A DNA stretch of 64,000 nucleotides from Paragyromitra xinjiangensis (taxonomy: Eukaryota; Ascomycota; Pezizomycetes; Pezizales; Discinaceae). This document shows positions 11,433 through 26,121 of this stretch, one piece after another. Position 1 is the stretch's first letter. The number at the start of each line of letters is the position of its first letter. Below the pieces are notes generated by a model. It made no database searches. It had not been told where the DNA came from and worked only from the letters and a program-made list of their open reading frames with translations. A program made the position numbers and the translations under genes. The stretch is taken from NCBI GenBank assembly GCA_038503065.1, contig JBCAMK010000009.1, forward strand, positions 1,054,001 through 1,118,000. The letters are read 5' to 3'.

Positions 11433-12984
11433 GATAGCTATGTTGCTGTGAGAGATTGGGAGGCAATGGAACAATTGGGTGATATGTATGGTAATGACGA
11501 GACAGTGGAGGAAAGTGAGACACAATTGACAACGGGGCACAGCTGAGGCGTCGTAAACAGATAACAGCGACCCAATTTCGTGAGAGCAGCAAAACGGCAA
11601 GAATTCAGAAGGAAGAAAGCATATAACCAGAGGAATCAGATAAGAATGGTATAATGTTGTGAGATAGAAATAGGCGTCAAGGTAGAACAGCGGTGGTGGT
11701 GGTGGAGGTAGAGGTCGGGGATTGTGGTTGGTGGTGATAACGAATGGAGGGAAAGCCCCCTAGTAGGATAACAAGGCGCGGCGGGGAAGGCCAAACAAAT
11801 GGGAGACGAAGAAGGTGACTGATTAGCGGGGGAGGCGCGTAGATGAACGTACGGGCGATCGACTGACAGCTTTGGGACAAGCAAGATGAGCTCGAGGAAA
11901 ACTCGAGCGAGGGGAAATTATAAAAGATGGGATGGCGGGTGAGCCTCTACATGTAGTTATTGCCTTACGATGTGTGAGGGGGTACCTACATGTATCTACG
12001 TAGCTTGCGATATTGGTTCCAGGTTCTATTCGAGGCGGAATGCGATTGCGAATTATCACTCGCCTATATCTATCGCCGCCGGTGCCCACCGTTGCCGTAA
12101 CGAGCTAGGTATCTTTGGTGGGCATTGTTAGGCTTGCTTGAAGCCACTGCAGCTATCTGTTGTTGGTGGAGGTTTAGACAGGTTTGAATCATTTCCCTCT
12201 GCCCTACGCGCGAGATTGCTTGCCTGCGGAGCCTCCACGCGCGACAGGTTACGTCACCACGGGAAGGCCCCTGTCTGTTCAGCCAAAAGCGACATGGTCC
12301 AATTCAGAACGTAAATAAAACAATCGAATTGAGGGCTGGATGTAAACACACCTTGGCACTCCTATACCGCAACCGCGACCCTACGGTCGCCGCAACTGTT
12401 GCCTGGGAGGTTAGACTTAGTGGTAATCATTCCCACACACGCTTCCCACTATCGCTACTCTGCATGCTGCTGAAAAATTTCATCATCGCTCCAGCCCATC
12501 TTGATCATTTGTTTATTCCAGCCTCCAGAGAAACAAAGTATTCGAGAGTAAACAAATAAGAAAGGAAGAAAGGAATTAAGGAATAAGAGTAAGGGATACC
12601 TTTACGCGAAAGGAAAGAACAAGAAAAGGAAAGAAAAGAAAAGGAAAGAGAAAGAAAAACAGCATTCCTTTCGCTCTCGCTCTATTCTATCATCCAATTT
12701 TTTTATTTTCCTTTTCGTCTTGGTTATCGCTTCTTCGGCAAGCAACAGCATCACCAGAGTCGCTAGGAGGTTGGCGCCAGACTCATCCCACAAACTGGTC
12801 ACTGACCCCCTCGCCGCAACCCTCGTTCCCGCCCGCCTCCTTAAAATTTCTCCGCCCTTGCAGGGTTTAGCGTTCCTTACCGACGGGTTGGCCCCGATCC
12901 AGGAGTGCATGCTATTTCTGTTCTCACCATAGTCCGTCTCTTCACTTCAAGGACACTTCTCTCGTTGTTGCTGTGTTGGGAAAA
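11433..12984. promoter_or_regulatory. divergent promoter region, metallopeptidase-family / Whi5-like genes
   Basis: About 1.55 kb separates the two divergent starts. It contains two TACATGTA palindromes (11948-11955, 11987-11994), a purine-rich tract near 12560-12660 on the + strand, and no convincing exon. Short frames on the - strand between 11636 and 12089 are Pro/Ser/Arg low complexity. Confidence 0.5.
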
Positions 12985-14087
12985 ATGTCGTCCTCTACTG
13001 CCTCGAAAATATGGACGGAAAAGCAAACCAAGGAGGTTATGAGGAAAGTTATTCGGCGGGCAGAAGTATCAAGGGTGAATCTTCCCTCAGCCATCACTCC
13101 TAATGGTGTGCGCTTGGCCTTTTTTTCCTAAGAAAAAAAACATCCCTCGCTAACGCTCATACTGCACAGATTGCCCGACTGCTCCAGCACCGCCTTGCAC
13201 TTGCCAACTTCAAGACTAAGAACGGCTGGGAAAACTTGACCCTGGACACCATCGAACCTAAAGTCGAGGAAGACTTGAAGCGAAAGCGTCAAAGGCCAAA
13301 TTCAGGAGACAAGTCCCCATCACCGGGTACCTCATTTTTTAGTGAAGGAGATCTCGAGTGGCTAAGGAAAAACAAGCCGTCAAGTGGACACCCCCACAAA
13401 CGACGAGGGAGCCAATCGTCTGACATCGGACCGCTGCCTAATTTCCGAAACTCGAGAAAACGTGGGCGGCCTTCATCCTCTGCAGACTTCCAGCAACTGC
13501 CTTCCAAGCGCCGTCAATCATCATGGAGAGATCATAACCGTACGATCCAGTCCTCCCCAGGCTACCGGTATGGTAATGAAGAGAGAGACAAAGACGATTA
13601 TGACTTCCAGCCCGCATTTCATTCAAGTCCTCCCCGCACCCCACCCCGACGGGTTGCAAAACTAGGGACTAAGCAAGGTGGGGAAGAGGGTGTCGATCTC
13701 TTGATATACTTGGCCACGTCTCCTTCACCTGCTGGTGCCATGTCCAAGACAAAGATTCTTCCCCCCACCACACCTCCGCCATCTTTTGCCCTTCCATCTT
13801 CTGTTATGAATACTCCTGGAGGTGGGGCACCGCAGACTCCCCAAACGGGATTTAACTTTGCGGATTTTGTCAACATCACACCATCTCCTGCCCAAGGTGC
13901 TTTTGGTTCTGTTGTTGCGGGAAGAGGTACTCCTGTGAAAGGGCGAGGTACTCCCATCGCAGCCGCCCGCAGACGGTTGAATTTTGATCAGCTTGCTCCG
14001 CCAACGGGTTCCCCTTCAGTTGCATCTGGAAATACACGGCATACTGGCTTGGGAATGGAGTTGGGTGGTGAACTTGTGTCGTCGTGA
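12985..14087 (+). CDS. Whi5/Nrm1-like G1/S transcriptional repressor
   Basis: Likely nuclear corepressor of the SBF/MBF G1/S programme, controlled by CDK phosphorylation. Two exons (12985-13107, 13170-14087) give 346 residues; the 62-nt intron has donor GTGCGC and leaves phase 0. The key block spans the splice: residues ITPNG|IARLLQHRLALANF followed by KTKNGWENLTLDTI, matching the short helical GTB-type motif of Whi5/Nrm1 proteins (PF08528). The rest is disordered, rich in basic patches (RKRGRP, SKRRQSSW) and in SP/TP sites expected for CDK control (SPSPG, SSPPRTPPRR, ATSPSPAG, TPGGG). The segment NFADFVNITPSPAQGAFGSV near residue 265 is a conserved-looking motif of the Aspergillus-type homologues as I remember them. 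Which of Whi5 or Nrm1 it corresponds to cannot be told from sequence alone. Confidence 0.68.
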
Positions 14088-16063
14088 GAGTTGAAAAATT
14101 AAAATTAAACTGATTCGGTGTATTTGCTTTTTGTGGGCCTTTTCATGCAGGTGTTTCGGTTTCTGTGGGTAACGTTTTCGGGACGGTATATTCTTTTATT
14201 TTATGAATTTTTAGTTATTTTCTGGTTAGTCCTCGACGGATATTGGGGTGTGTAGATATGCTTTCTTTTGTATGATTCTTATTAGTATTTTTTTTAACGA
14301 CGAAGAGGAGGGATAAATTTTGTTTGGAGACGTTGATGAAGACATGAGGCAGTAAATATATTATGCACGAGATAATCTTTAAAGATGGTGTTGAACGCGT
14401 TCCCAATCACCAAACGCGAAAATCTCTTGGCAGCTACAACACGAGGTCATTCTATTTCAAGCAAGGTGTGTGGTGGGTTGCAGCGGATGTGCGGATCCAT
14501 TCTGAAGCTGGTAGTACTCCGGTTCCTGATTCTCGAACGAATTACAGCCATACACCATTTGCACAAATCTGCAACCCCCTGTAACCTGTTCGGGCGGCGT
14601 TTCAATTTATGTCAACACACCCGCCCTTTTCCCTTTTTGCCGTTTCCCCTCCCAGAGCCCAGACATTGATAACCAAAGGTTTAACCTGGGAAGACAATCT
14701 CGGATGATAAGGAGGTGCGCAGAGGAACCTTGATGTTATGAGACGTTTGGCGCTGTGGGAGATGAAGCTGGAATTGGATGATCTTAGAATGTGGTGATAG
14801 AAGAAATGATATGAGACCTTAGATATTTCAGTACGATGATTACAAGATACTTCATAAGGACAGCAATTCCTACAGCAGAAAGTTGGTGATGTTTACATGT
14901 AGTTAGCCGGCTTGTCGGGATAAAGTAGTTGAGGAAGGAGGGTCACGACTTGCAGACCAGGTGTGGTTACAGTCCCCTGCGCGGCACGTCCGCCCGCATA
15001 GCCACTTCCTCGTTACTGCCAAAAGGAGATTTTGGGCCATGGGCAGCTTCTCCGGCCCCGCTGCTTTTGCAAAATTTGCACGTCTTTTATTTCTATTTTC
15101 TGCCATTCTCGCATACATCTCGCATACATCTCGCCCCCTGTTACAGTGCGCCCCACCCTCTTTGAAATTCGAGGAAGAGAGAGGAGCAAGAAGTTGTTTC
15201 CGCAGCCATCATTCATCGTCAACTCTCAACAACATAAGCTTCCTTTTTTTTCTTATTGTTGTTGTTTGGATCTGCCAGCAATCTCTGTACACGCTCGTTG
15301 TCAGCATTTCTGTGGCTGGTTGCTGTGGTGGTAAAACATCAGCCGTTCGCTTGTAGTCCGTGTTCTCCTGTCCGTTTGGGTGACTTGGGCGGGAACCTTA
15401 GACGGCCTCATCCGAGTCTCCGACAACAGCCATCCTTCCCTTCCCTTTCCTCCTCACCCTCTCGCTCTTTGTGTCTGTATTGTTCAACCCCAGTCTGTCC
15501 TTCTAGAGTATCTGTTTCTTCTTTCTTTCCTGAACCCGTCTCTCGGCTTTTATTATTATTACCATCTGTCTCCCCTTCACTCTTCTCCCCTTTCGCTCGT
15601 TTTTTCGCACTCACATACATACACGCTCGCTCGCTCGCTCGCTCTCATCGTATCTCGCTACCCCCCCCTAGTTAATCAACACAGGGGAAGAGGTGCCGCC
15701 CATCGTCGTCGTCGTCAGCTAGCCGTTCCTGCGTCGCGCTGCTTCGCATCCGGCCGTTTGCACTTGACGAGTGAATGAACCCTTGAACCTTAGTTGGTTT
15801 GTCATCCTGCTCTTGTCTATTCTATCGCTTCCCCTGAGTCTACTACCCTCTCATCCTCTCCGCTTCCTCTCATCTGTTCTTCGTTCCCATTTCTATTATT
15901 GCGACGCCCATCCTCGTTCCTTTCTAGTGCTAACCGACGGGGTGGTCAGGCGTCATTAACCACCACATCTACCTAGCCGTTCCGGCTACCTCACCCCATC
16001 TCAGGTGGTAACGCATCCGACTATCAATACACTTCACACCCTTTCAACTACTTCTACAACACC
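14088..16063. other. intergenic plus long pyrimidine-rich leader of the WSC gene
   Basis: No supportable coding exon. One TACATGTA palindrome lies at 14894-14901. From about 15380 to 16063 the + strand is dominated by C and T (runs of TTCC, CTCT and TCTC type), a typical fungal strong-promoter or leader pattern ahead of the WSC sensor. It includes a GCTC microsatellite. Open frames here on both strands are by-products of low complexity. Confidence 0.55.
15625..15644 (+). repeat. GCTC microsatellite, 5 units
   Basis: Five perfect tandem GCTC units in the pyrimidine-rich leader region of the WSC gene. No coding context. Confidence 0.9.
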
Positions 16064-17067
16064 ATGAAGCAGTTATCAACATTGGTTTTCGCTGTTCTGA
16101 GCGGTTATACACGACTAGCCCTTAGTGCAGATGCTACATACTACGGATGCTACAGTCATCAAGGAAGCTTGGAAGTGAAGGCGGATAATGCATTTCAATC
16201 GAGGGGAGCATGTCGAGTAACGTGTGTAGACACTCCAGTAGCAGCTGGTAACCCGTCATACTCGGTACAGGCTATGACAAACGAAACACTCTGCCTTTGC
16301 TCGCAGACACTTCCCAACAGCATCTATAAAGCAGATGACTCTGACTGCAAACAACCCTGCCCAGGATATAAGACCGAAACATGTAAGGCCACCCAATTAT
16401 ATTGATCACGATACCGATATCACATTCATGTTAAGAGTTTTAAACTTACGCGTTGTAGGTGGTACTCGTTTGGGCACATTCTTTTCAGTGTACTTGACTG
16501 GCGTAGAAGAAGGGACTCCCGATGAAGACCCAGCACCAACATCCTCCTCCTCATCTTCGACTAGTAGTTCAACAACTGGTTAGTGATAATCGAGGCTTTT
16601 CGGAAGGAACCTCTTGCTGATATATCTATTTAGAAATACACTCATCCTCATCAGCACCTGCATCTACCGCCCCAGTAGTATCCATCACCCCGTCCGCTAC
16701 ACCTACACCTACACCCGAGAAATCTGTGAACAAAGCAGGTGTTGCTGCTGGTGTTGTCGTTGGAGTGCTCGCAGTTGCTGGAATTGGTATTGGGGTGTTC
16801 CTTCTTATGAAGAAAAGGCGAAGGGAAAAGGTTGAGGAGGAATATAGGAAGTCTGCGGCTGCTAGGGAATTTGCAAGGAAGCCCGAACAGGATCATCGGC
16901 TGGATCCCGTTATGATTCAAAGGAGGGATAGTGTGGGAAGTATTGCGGACAACCAGGACTACTCACGAAGAATTCTTAAGGTTCGTATCCCCTTCCCCTA
17001 ATTGATACTCTGTTTCAGGATGCTTATCGATGTTTTAATACAGGTTACCAACCCGGATGGCAATTAG
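16064..17067 (+). CDS. WSC-domain plasma-membrane stress sensor
   Basis: Plasma-membrane sensor of the Wsc family, which in yeast reports wall stress to Rho1 and the cell-wall-integrity kinase cascade. Four exons (16064-16382, 16459-16578, 16634-16980, 17044-17067) give 269 residues. A signal peptide (MKQLSTLVFAVLSGYTRLALS) is followed by the Cys-rich WSC domain (about 22-125), which starts YYGCYSHQGSLE and ends with CGGTRLGTFFSVYLTGV. A Ser/Thr/Pro-rich stalk (about 130-178) suits O-mannosylation. One transmembrane segment is at about 181-206 (AGVAAGVVVGVLAVAGIGIG), followed by stop-transfer KKRRREK. The short tail ends DYSRRILKVTNPDGN, the conserved cytoplasmic end of Wsc sensors; it is completed only by the tiny 24-nt last exon, which supports the model. 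The stalk is rather short for the family. Confidence 0.9.
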
Positions 17068-18545
17068 AGTAACGGCAATGATCAGAACAAACATTATTCG
17101 TTTTGGGGGCTGGGGTTAGGTCTCGGAAAGATCGGATCATTGGGTTTTTTTTGTAGTTCATCTTTGTAGTTTTTTTCCCTCCATTATATCCATGTCAACC
17201 TTTTTTTTTGTTTCTCCCGGATCCCAATTGTATTATGCGTAGTAGTTACTTGTGAATGGTAAAGGGTGGGTTTTGCGGGACAAAGCATTTAGGAAGATGC
17301 TTTTTTCATTTCTTATATATCATTTTCCTTTATTTTTTTTCTATTGATATCAGGTGGGAATGGGTATTACAAGGGGAAAATCGGCGGATCCTGTTTTTAA
17401 AGTACTTTTATTTTTTTCCCATTTCTTGCACTCCTTCAAACCCCTTTTTACATCTGTGTATCCTCTCGCCGGTTTTTTCCTTGTGTTTTGTTCAGTTGGT
17501 GCTTCCCCCTTTTTTGACCGATTATTGATTTCTCATGTCCTGTGTGATTAGAGCATATCTCTTTTCTTATCTCTGTCATCTGTCCTTTCTTTTTTCCCCT
17601 CGCGATGGTTTTTATATTGCATTTTTTTGAATGTGGGAGGTGGAGAACCGGTAGGTGAAAGGAAAGGAAAGGGCTCGAAGGGTATAAAGTAAATTTAGGA
17701 GAGAGGATATTAATTGGGACTGTTGCTAACTGATTGATTAAACTTGCTACCGCCAGTATTGTTATTGCTTCGGAATTAGTTTTTTGCATCGTACATATAT
17801 GTTGGCTTCTGGTTTCGTTTCTTGGAGTGCCGTGGATGGTGTGGATGAAGCAGGAATGTCAAAGACTCGGAAAGTGTGGGGTGTTTTTCTCTCGAGGGGG
17901 TTTGATATCTGGTGTTTTGCGCTTTCACATGTTTTTGTGTATATATATATCTACGTGACAATTCTGTCGAGAGTGTTTTTTTGTGTTTTTTCTTTTTTTT
18001 GTGAAAGTGGGAAATTTAAGCCAAGTGGAGGTTGTTAAAAATTCGTGAGCTACTTGTACATGTATTGTTGTGCCCACTACCAGATTAAAGGAATCAAAAA
18101 CACCACACATGAACGCTCCTTGTATTTCCCCACAAACTTGTCTTTTTTTTTTGTTCATAAACCATGCATGGTATTGAGCAGAAAAATCAGCTAGAAAAAG
18201 TAATAAAAGTAATCAATTCGTCAAAATAATAGAACATAAAACACAAGCACAAATACAAGCAAGGTGTATGTAAGAGGGATTCGATAGGAGCTGCGAAGAC
18301 AAGTAATCAAGTAAGAAGTCTTTAAAAGTCGCTAAGAGTACCGCTCAATTGTTGTATATGTGTGTGGATGCGTGTGCGTAAAACATGAAGCGCATGAGCG
18401 GCAAGCAGGCAACCAGCCTACCGTCACCGGCAATCCTCCGAGACCCCGCTAACAGCTCAGCCCCCCGTCATCCCACAGACAGTGAAGGTGCCACAAAACA
18501 ACAAAAGAAATACTCGGTCAGTCTTTGTGGAACTAGACCTATAAT
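17068..18545. other. intergenic between convergent genes
   Basis: 3' flanks of the WSC and PSS genes. T-rich on the + strand, with a TACATGTA palindrome at 18057-18064. The open frames here (17256-17528 +, 17448-17789 -, 17925-18158 -) are hydrophobic or Lys-rich low complexity without splice logic. No gene seen. Confidence 0.55.
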
Positions 18546-19553
18546 TTAGATCTTCGGAATATGTATCGATTTCGACACCATCGCGCACCCGCTTGCAACA
18601 AAAACAAGAACTGCCGGATGAAATTCGAGCAATCCGGTTCCAATAGTGCCTAATGGTAGAGCTTCTAGTAGCCATCCTTTCGAAGCCCAGTATGCCATCA
18701 ACAACACAATTGATAGTGTCGTGGGGATAGGTGTGCCTTCGAAATATTTGGACTTGCCCGTGGCATCCTTGGGGAGTGATTGGACTGTGACATTGAAGCG
18801 CGCTAGACGGGAAAGGCCACAGAGAACGAAAAACGAGAGAAGAATCGTGTCAAGGAAGGTACGGAAGCCGAGGGCGAAGGCGCATGAGGCGGGAGCCATG
18901 CCGAAGGAGATCTAATTGTCACATGTTAGAATTGCGAAGAGGAGAGAAAGCCGAGAGGCGAACGGACGAGATCAGCAAGTGAATCCAACTCTTGCCCCAT
19001 GAGAGAGCTCTTCTTGCGCCACCTGGCTACCTTCCCGTCCATGAAGTCGAAGAAGAGTCCGAACGGCATGAAAGTCATTGCAAGATATAGATTCGAGAGG
19101 TCATCGGGATTGCCGAGACAGTATCGCAGGGATGAGAAAATACTCATTGCACCACAGAAGCCTGTTTTTGTTTTTAATTGTTTATTAGCTCTTATTTGCT
19201 CTGTCCAGATATCTTATTTTTCAGTGGGTGTTGGGCAAACCATTGAGCTCGGTGATGAGATCAGCCATATGTAGTGCGCTGTGAGGATCATGCCAGTTCG
19301 TCAGATTTCCTGTAATCCTTCATTAAGATAGCCTTGTGTGATATGTCCTTACCGGATCATGGAGAAATGTCCGTCATCAGCATTTAATGCTGCCGCCTTT
19401 GCTTTCGTTTCGGGGCCTGCAAAGTCCAGTCAGCCGAGTACTCACTGCCGTTTAATTGTGCTTTTCTCAAGAAGGCCAAACAAAAGGAACTCGGTTCATA
19501 CTTTGGGTGGGAAAACCATCATTACTGGCTGTGTTTCCAGTTCTTCGTGACAT
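18546..19553 (-). CDS. CHO1: phosphatidylserine synthase (CDP-diacylglycerol:L-serine type)
   Basis: Makes phosphatidylserine from CDP-diacylglycerol and serine in the ER membrane, the first step of the de novo PE/PC route. Five exons (19553-19502, 19416-19353, 19278-19241, 19161-18968, 18911-18546) close in frame at 237 residues, a little shorter than yeast Cho1. The CDP-alcohol phosphatidyltransferase signature DG-x2-AR-x8-G-x3-D-x3-D is complete, spanning [20 protein letters not shown] and LAD at about residue 94. Upstream blocks [20 protein letters not shown] and [16 protein letters not shown], and the end [11 protein letters not shown], are typical of fungal enzymes. Several hydrophobic segments follow the active site. 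The gene is divergent from the SLM1 gene across about 1.65 kb. The start at 19553 gives a short polar N-terminus. Confidence 0.93.
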
Positions 19554-21205
19554 AGCTGACGGTGGTAGAGTGATTCGGCGTGACGAGACGGGATGAGGCG
19601 ATGTTGTGGTGCGAGAGCTGAGCAAAAGCAATCGTGGTGCTGCTCCGTTAGGCGTCGAAGAGAGCAGAATAAAAATGTCAAGATAGATTCGTACTGGGAA
19701 ATGGAGTTCGAGAGGCGGTGATGTCGTGTCGTGTCGTCTTGGTGAAGAAAGGTGTTGGGGGGATTTTTGATGTTGAGACTTGACCAGGTTTGGAGGCTGG
19801 GGTTGTGCCAAGAACAGCGGTCCTTGTGACGTGCACCGACCGACGTGAAAATCTTGCTGGGCCCAGCTGGTGGTAAGCAACAACGCGAAGCTCGAGCCGA
19901 ACAGGGGCCCAGGGACCAAAGGGCTCCCTACATGTATCTTTTGATCTTTTGACAGTACCAATGGCCGTTCCTACCAATCGTGCAGGTGCAGAACAATGAC
20001 ACTTTCTTTTCTTTCTGCCCAGTATTTCTCCGAATTCAAATATCTCCTGAAGCTCAGCAGTCAGGTACATTATGCACTAGCTGTGTGCGTGAACTTGTCA
20101 GTTCTTCAGTTTGTGACCCTTCAATCGAACGCTTGTGTTGGAGACACGTACGGATGAGACTATGACTAAACAAACATGGCTATCAGCTTCGCTATTCTAG
20201 CGTAGATACATGTACTCTTCAGGGTCCCCACACTAGATCTCGGATCTGGCAAGACAGCTTCGCGTAAACAAAGCTATTCAATGTCTAACTGAACACCTGC
20301 GCTTTCCTTTTTGTCGAGCTCGAAATTCCCTCAGCCTTCATCACATCGTCCCTTGATGACCGGACATGAATCCGATGCGATTGATATCAATCGAATCGCA
20401 ATTACACAGGGAATCCATCGCAAAAATAAAATAAAATAAAACCCCTCCTCGCTCGAATTGAGGGACTTTTATCTCTTCAAATGCTCTCTATCAGATAGGT
20501 AGGGCACGGCAGACATCCCATCCATCCTACCGAAACATTTGACCCCCAGTGCTGCATATCTAAGAAACATGTGTCGACACAGACCGATACAAAGTAGCGT
20601 ACTCACTCACCTCCGAGACGCTGCCGCCGCAACAACCCCAATCCTGATGCTCGGCCCCAGCACGGACCACAACCCTAGCAAGACCCCTCTTTTCCGGCTG
20701 AATGACGTCGATGAAGTTGGTGGGGGGGACCCATGCCAAGAAACACACCCCGCCTTCATCCCGCACTTACTGTACCCAGGCAGACACCAAGTGCGGAACA
20801 GTTAGTAGAGGCCGTGGGGCTTATATCATATTCACAAGCTGTGTGAAAGTGGAGAGAGAATCGTAACACATTAGTTAGCCCGTTGATCTTCGTTCACACG
20901 AGTTCCTAGCCGCTGCGGGGACCCTATTTCCTTGTTTTTTTTGCGGGATCTCTAAATAATAGCCTCCCCGCCCGAGCTGTCCTTCCATTGCTCGGAGGCT
21001 GTTTAATTCTTTATCCTCCTGCTGCTTCTACTCGTTCCTTCCTTCCTTCCTTCCTTCCTTCCTCACTTCCCATAAGTTTTCCCTGCATTCACCCCACCCC
21101 AGCCATCTATCGTCTATCACTCATCTATCGTCAACCCAACCATCCATATATCCATCTCTCTAGCTATCTCATCTGTAGTTAGGGCTGCCGAATAATCACA
21201 CTGTC
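19554..21205. promoter_or_regulatory. divergent promoter region, PSS / SLM1
   Basis: About 1.65 kb with no credible exon. It holds two TACATGTA palindromes (19929-19936 and about 20208-20215), an AAAATA-type repeat around 20420-20441, and a TTCC microsatellite in the pyrimidine-rich SLM1 leader. The frame at 20539-20805 (+) has no family resemblance. Confidence 0.5.
21035..21062 (+). repeat. TTCC microsatellite, 7 units
   Basis: Seven perfect tandem TTCC units within the C/T-rich leader about 140 bases upstream of the SLM1 start codon. Confidence 0.92.
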
Positions 21206-23792
21206 ATGGCTAATCCAAACACTACCAACCCTGCTGAAGGGGCCGCAAGGTTCACCGAGGACTTTCAAGAAGGTGGTGACGATGTCCAACGTCAATCTAC
21301 CCTCAAGAAAAATACCTCTGTTAAACGCACTGGCTCCAAGAAGTCCCGATCCGGCTCTGTTGGTGGTGGGGCGGAGAGTAGAAACTCTGTCTTCTATACA
21401 CCAATCCCCACCCAGGGCAATCCTACCGATGTGCTTGCCAACCGCTTCAATGGTAAGTTTCCTGTATTAATATATACACATCCACATCTCATAGGAAGAG
21501 AATGCTAATATATATATTAGCATGGAGGAAGATTTTGAAAGACTTCATCAATTACTTCCGTGAAGTCCAGTCCTCATACGAGAACCAGGCTAAAGGAATC
21601 ACCAAGATTAGCCAAACTCTTAACAACACTATCCAGCCATCGGAATTTGTCAAGACTGGTGGCATCTTAGACACAAACACCGTTTTGCGGGACTTCCAGA
21701 AGGAGCACTATACCAATAACGAAAATAATGCAAAAGTTGTGGCTGATATCATCAACAGTCTCAACAGCCTGAGGACTGATCTTAGTTTCAAGATTAAGGA
21801 GATCAAGGCATTGTCACCAGATTTTAAGAACAATGTGGATAAGGAGAAAGAGATCACCCGCAAGGAGATCATTAAGTTGACTGAGGCTCTCACTGGTCTC
21901 GACTCGAATCCGCAAAGTTCAACTGGAAAAACCGACCCTTACCTTGTCAAGCTTGGTGTGCAGAAGCAGCTTAGACGTCAGATCGATGAAGAGAATTACT
22001 TACACAAGGTTAGCTTCCGCCCAGTATCTAGGCAAAGTATCAACGAGCTAAAAATACGTTAGGCGTATATCAACATTGAAAACAGTGGTCGTGAGCTAGA
22101 AATGATTGTTATTGCTGAGATTAAGAAAGCTTTCCAGGTCTATATCAAGCTTCTCGGGCGTGCAGGCGAAGAGCAGTCGGACTTCGCTCAAAGGCTCACA
22201 GCGTCCACTTTACAACTGCCAGCGGATCACGAATGGTCTGCCTTTCTTGAACGTGATTCGAGCATTGGTGGTTCTTCGGTTCCATTGAGGAATTTCCATG
22301 ATATCGAGTATCCTGGATACCAGCATCCTGCTGCCCTTGAAGTTCGTGCAGGCTTAATGGAGAGGAAATCTAAGTACCTCAAGTCTTATACCCCAGGATG
22401 GTATGCTCTAGATTGGTTCAAAGTTTAAGAATCTGGAAGAATGTCACTGATTATTCGCATAGGTATGTTTTGTCATCGACTCACCTACACGAATTGTAAG
22501 CCCATACCCTCCCGTTCTCTTTGTAGGAGGTAAGTGATTCGTACTAAAATCGAATTAGCAAAACTTCGGAACGTACCCGTGACCCCAACCCAGTTATGTC
22601 TCTTTACCTCCCACAAGCCACACTCGGAAAGCATTCTGAGCCTAGCGCCACTTCTCACAAGTTCATCTTGAAAGGTCGCCAAACTGGTCTTCATCTGTAA
22701 TTATCACCAATATTAACCGTACTATACAATTCATATCTAATAATCATATAGTGGACATAGTTGGGTTTTCCGCGCCGAGTCGCACGCAGCGATGCTCGAG
22801 TGGTACGCAGACATCAGAAAGCTCACAGAGGTCTCTGGGGCCGAGCGTAACGCATTCGTTTCTGGTGCCGTACATGGCCGCCAGGAGTCTATTGATGCCG
22901 CCAAAGAAGAAGAACTCAGTGATGACTATGGGCTCGATAATGATGAGGCGGACGAAATCCCTTACTTTACCGAACCTAGTGCTCTTGAGGTGCCTCTTGA
23001 AACAACGAATAAACGTCCTGAAGGTGGTAGATTTCCAAGCGATATAAATGTGAACCGTGCAACAACGGATGTGAGGACCGCCACGAGCGCAGATTCTAAC
23101 CGTTCGATTATCGGTGCCGCTGGGGCTCTCCCTGGAGATTATGGTAGACCTCGCAGCGATAGTCAGTCTTCCACTTGGTCTTACGACGATAAGGTTTGTA
23201 TTCCACAAATTAGGCTTTTTTATGGCGACACTAACAATTGTAGCACCCTGTTCACAACACCATGCAAGACGAAGAGGATGAATTTTTGCCTGTTGGAGCA
23301 GAAGTCCCACCCGCTGTTGAGCGCCGTATGTCCGTCAGGCACGACTACACCGAGAACGAAACCTTGATTAGAAACCAAAGTGCTGCAACCCGTCGTCGGG
23401 GCCCTCCATCTCGTAAACCAACTGCAAGTTATGGAATCGATCCTACTACTGGCCTACCTGATACAGGAATGAACAGCTCCGACAGGAACCTCTCCAGTAT
23501 TGACTGGGGCAATGTTATTGCGGCCAATGAGAACAAGCCGAACAGCCCAAATTTCACGAGAAGGCCTCCATCGCGCAAGCCTACTGCTAGCTATGGAATT
23601 GACCCTATCACTGGACTTCACGAGTACCCCGTTGAGCACGGACATCATTCGGGAGTCGTGGTGGGCGAACCTTCCATCTCTGAAAACCAGCCGACCAGGA
23701 CGGTAGAAGGTAGGCCTAGTTCTCCTAGAGGCGATTCAAAGAGCACAATTAGTGGTCTTCATTTCCCGGGCGAGTATCCTAAGAACACCTAA
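21206..23792 (+). CDS. SLM1: SLM1/SLM2-type BAR and PH domain protein
   Basis: Plasma-membrane PI(4,5)P2-binding effector of TORC2, linked in yeast to eisosomes, actin polarity and sphingolipid control. Seven exons (21206-21452, 21521-22008, 22063-22400, 22463-22495, 22559-22696, 22752-23193, 23244-23792) close exactly at 744 residues. Residues 1-80 are a polar, basic disordered head. About 83-320 is a helical F-BAR-like region (AWRKILKDFINYFREVQSSY onward). The PH domain is about 340-455 (YLKSYTPGWYVLSSTHLHEF, SHKFILKGRQTG, GHSWVFRAES); it is split over four exons, one of 33 nt. The tail is disordered, carries two copies of PPSRKPTASYGID (residues 616-634 and 670-688), and ends STISGLHFPGEYPKNT, a family-type C-terminus. 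Basic PH residues suit phosphoinositide binding. I did not find an obvious calcineurin PxIxIT site. Confidence 0.9.
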
Positions 23793-24366
23793 GCTGATTT
23801 TCGGAGGTTGATAATTTTGTCTTCATTCTGCGTTTTACCCTGTCAGGGTGACTTAGTATCGGTTGTCAAGAAAGAAATATCTAAACTGTGGGGGGCTCTT
23901 TTATACGTTCTAGTTTGAAATTGGTGCATGCATGCAAGATTTGGTCAGGAATTTGGCGAACATTTACTTCGTTCTTACTTTTCAAGCGTTGTTGTCCCTT
24001 GATGTAGGGTGTTCGCAATAAGTTGCTCTCGTTCTTCTTTGTTTCTGTTACCGGGATTGTTTGACGTACGTCAGTCTCTTGATACCTTATGACAAAATTA
24101 TCATTGAATGCGTGACAATTTGTGACCATGTGTGACCATGTGACACCTATCTAATAACGACAACGAGTGATATAATGTGTCCCTAATAGTTCCTAGAAAC
24201 AATAAAAAAAGATTGTACGAGCATTTCTCGCCCTTGTATAATAAATAGCCGTACCTCCCCATAATACGAAGAAAAAAAACAAGGAGAGGAGTCTGCGATA
24301 TCTAGAAGCTAAGCAGTACCTGCTAGAAAGTAAGAGGAAATAAAGCCAAGGTTTTGACTCTCAGCT
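23793..24366. other. intergenic between convergent genes
   Basis: AT-rich 3' flanks of the SLM1 and chitinase genes. No exon-like or RNA-like sequence seen. Confidence 0.65.
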
Positions 24367-26121
<1,755 letters not shown>

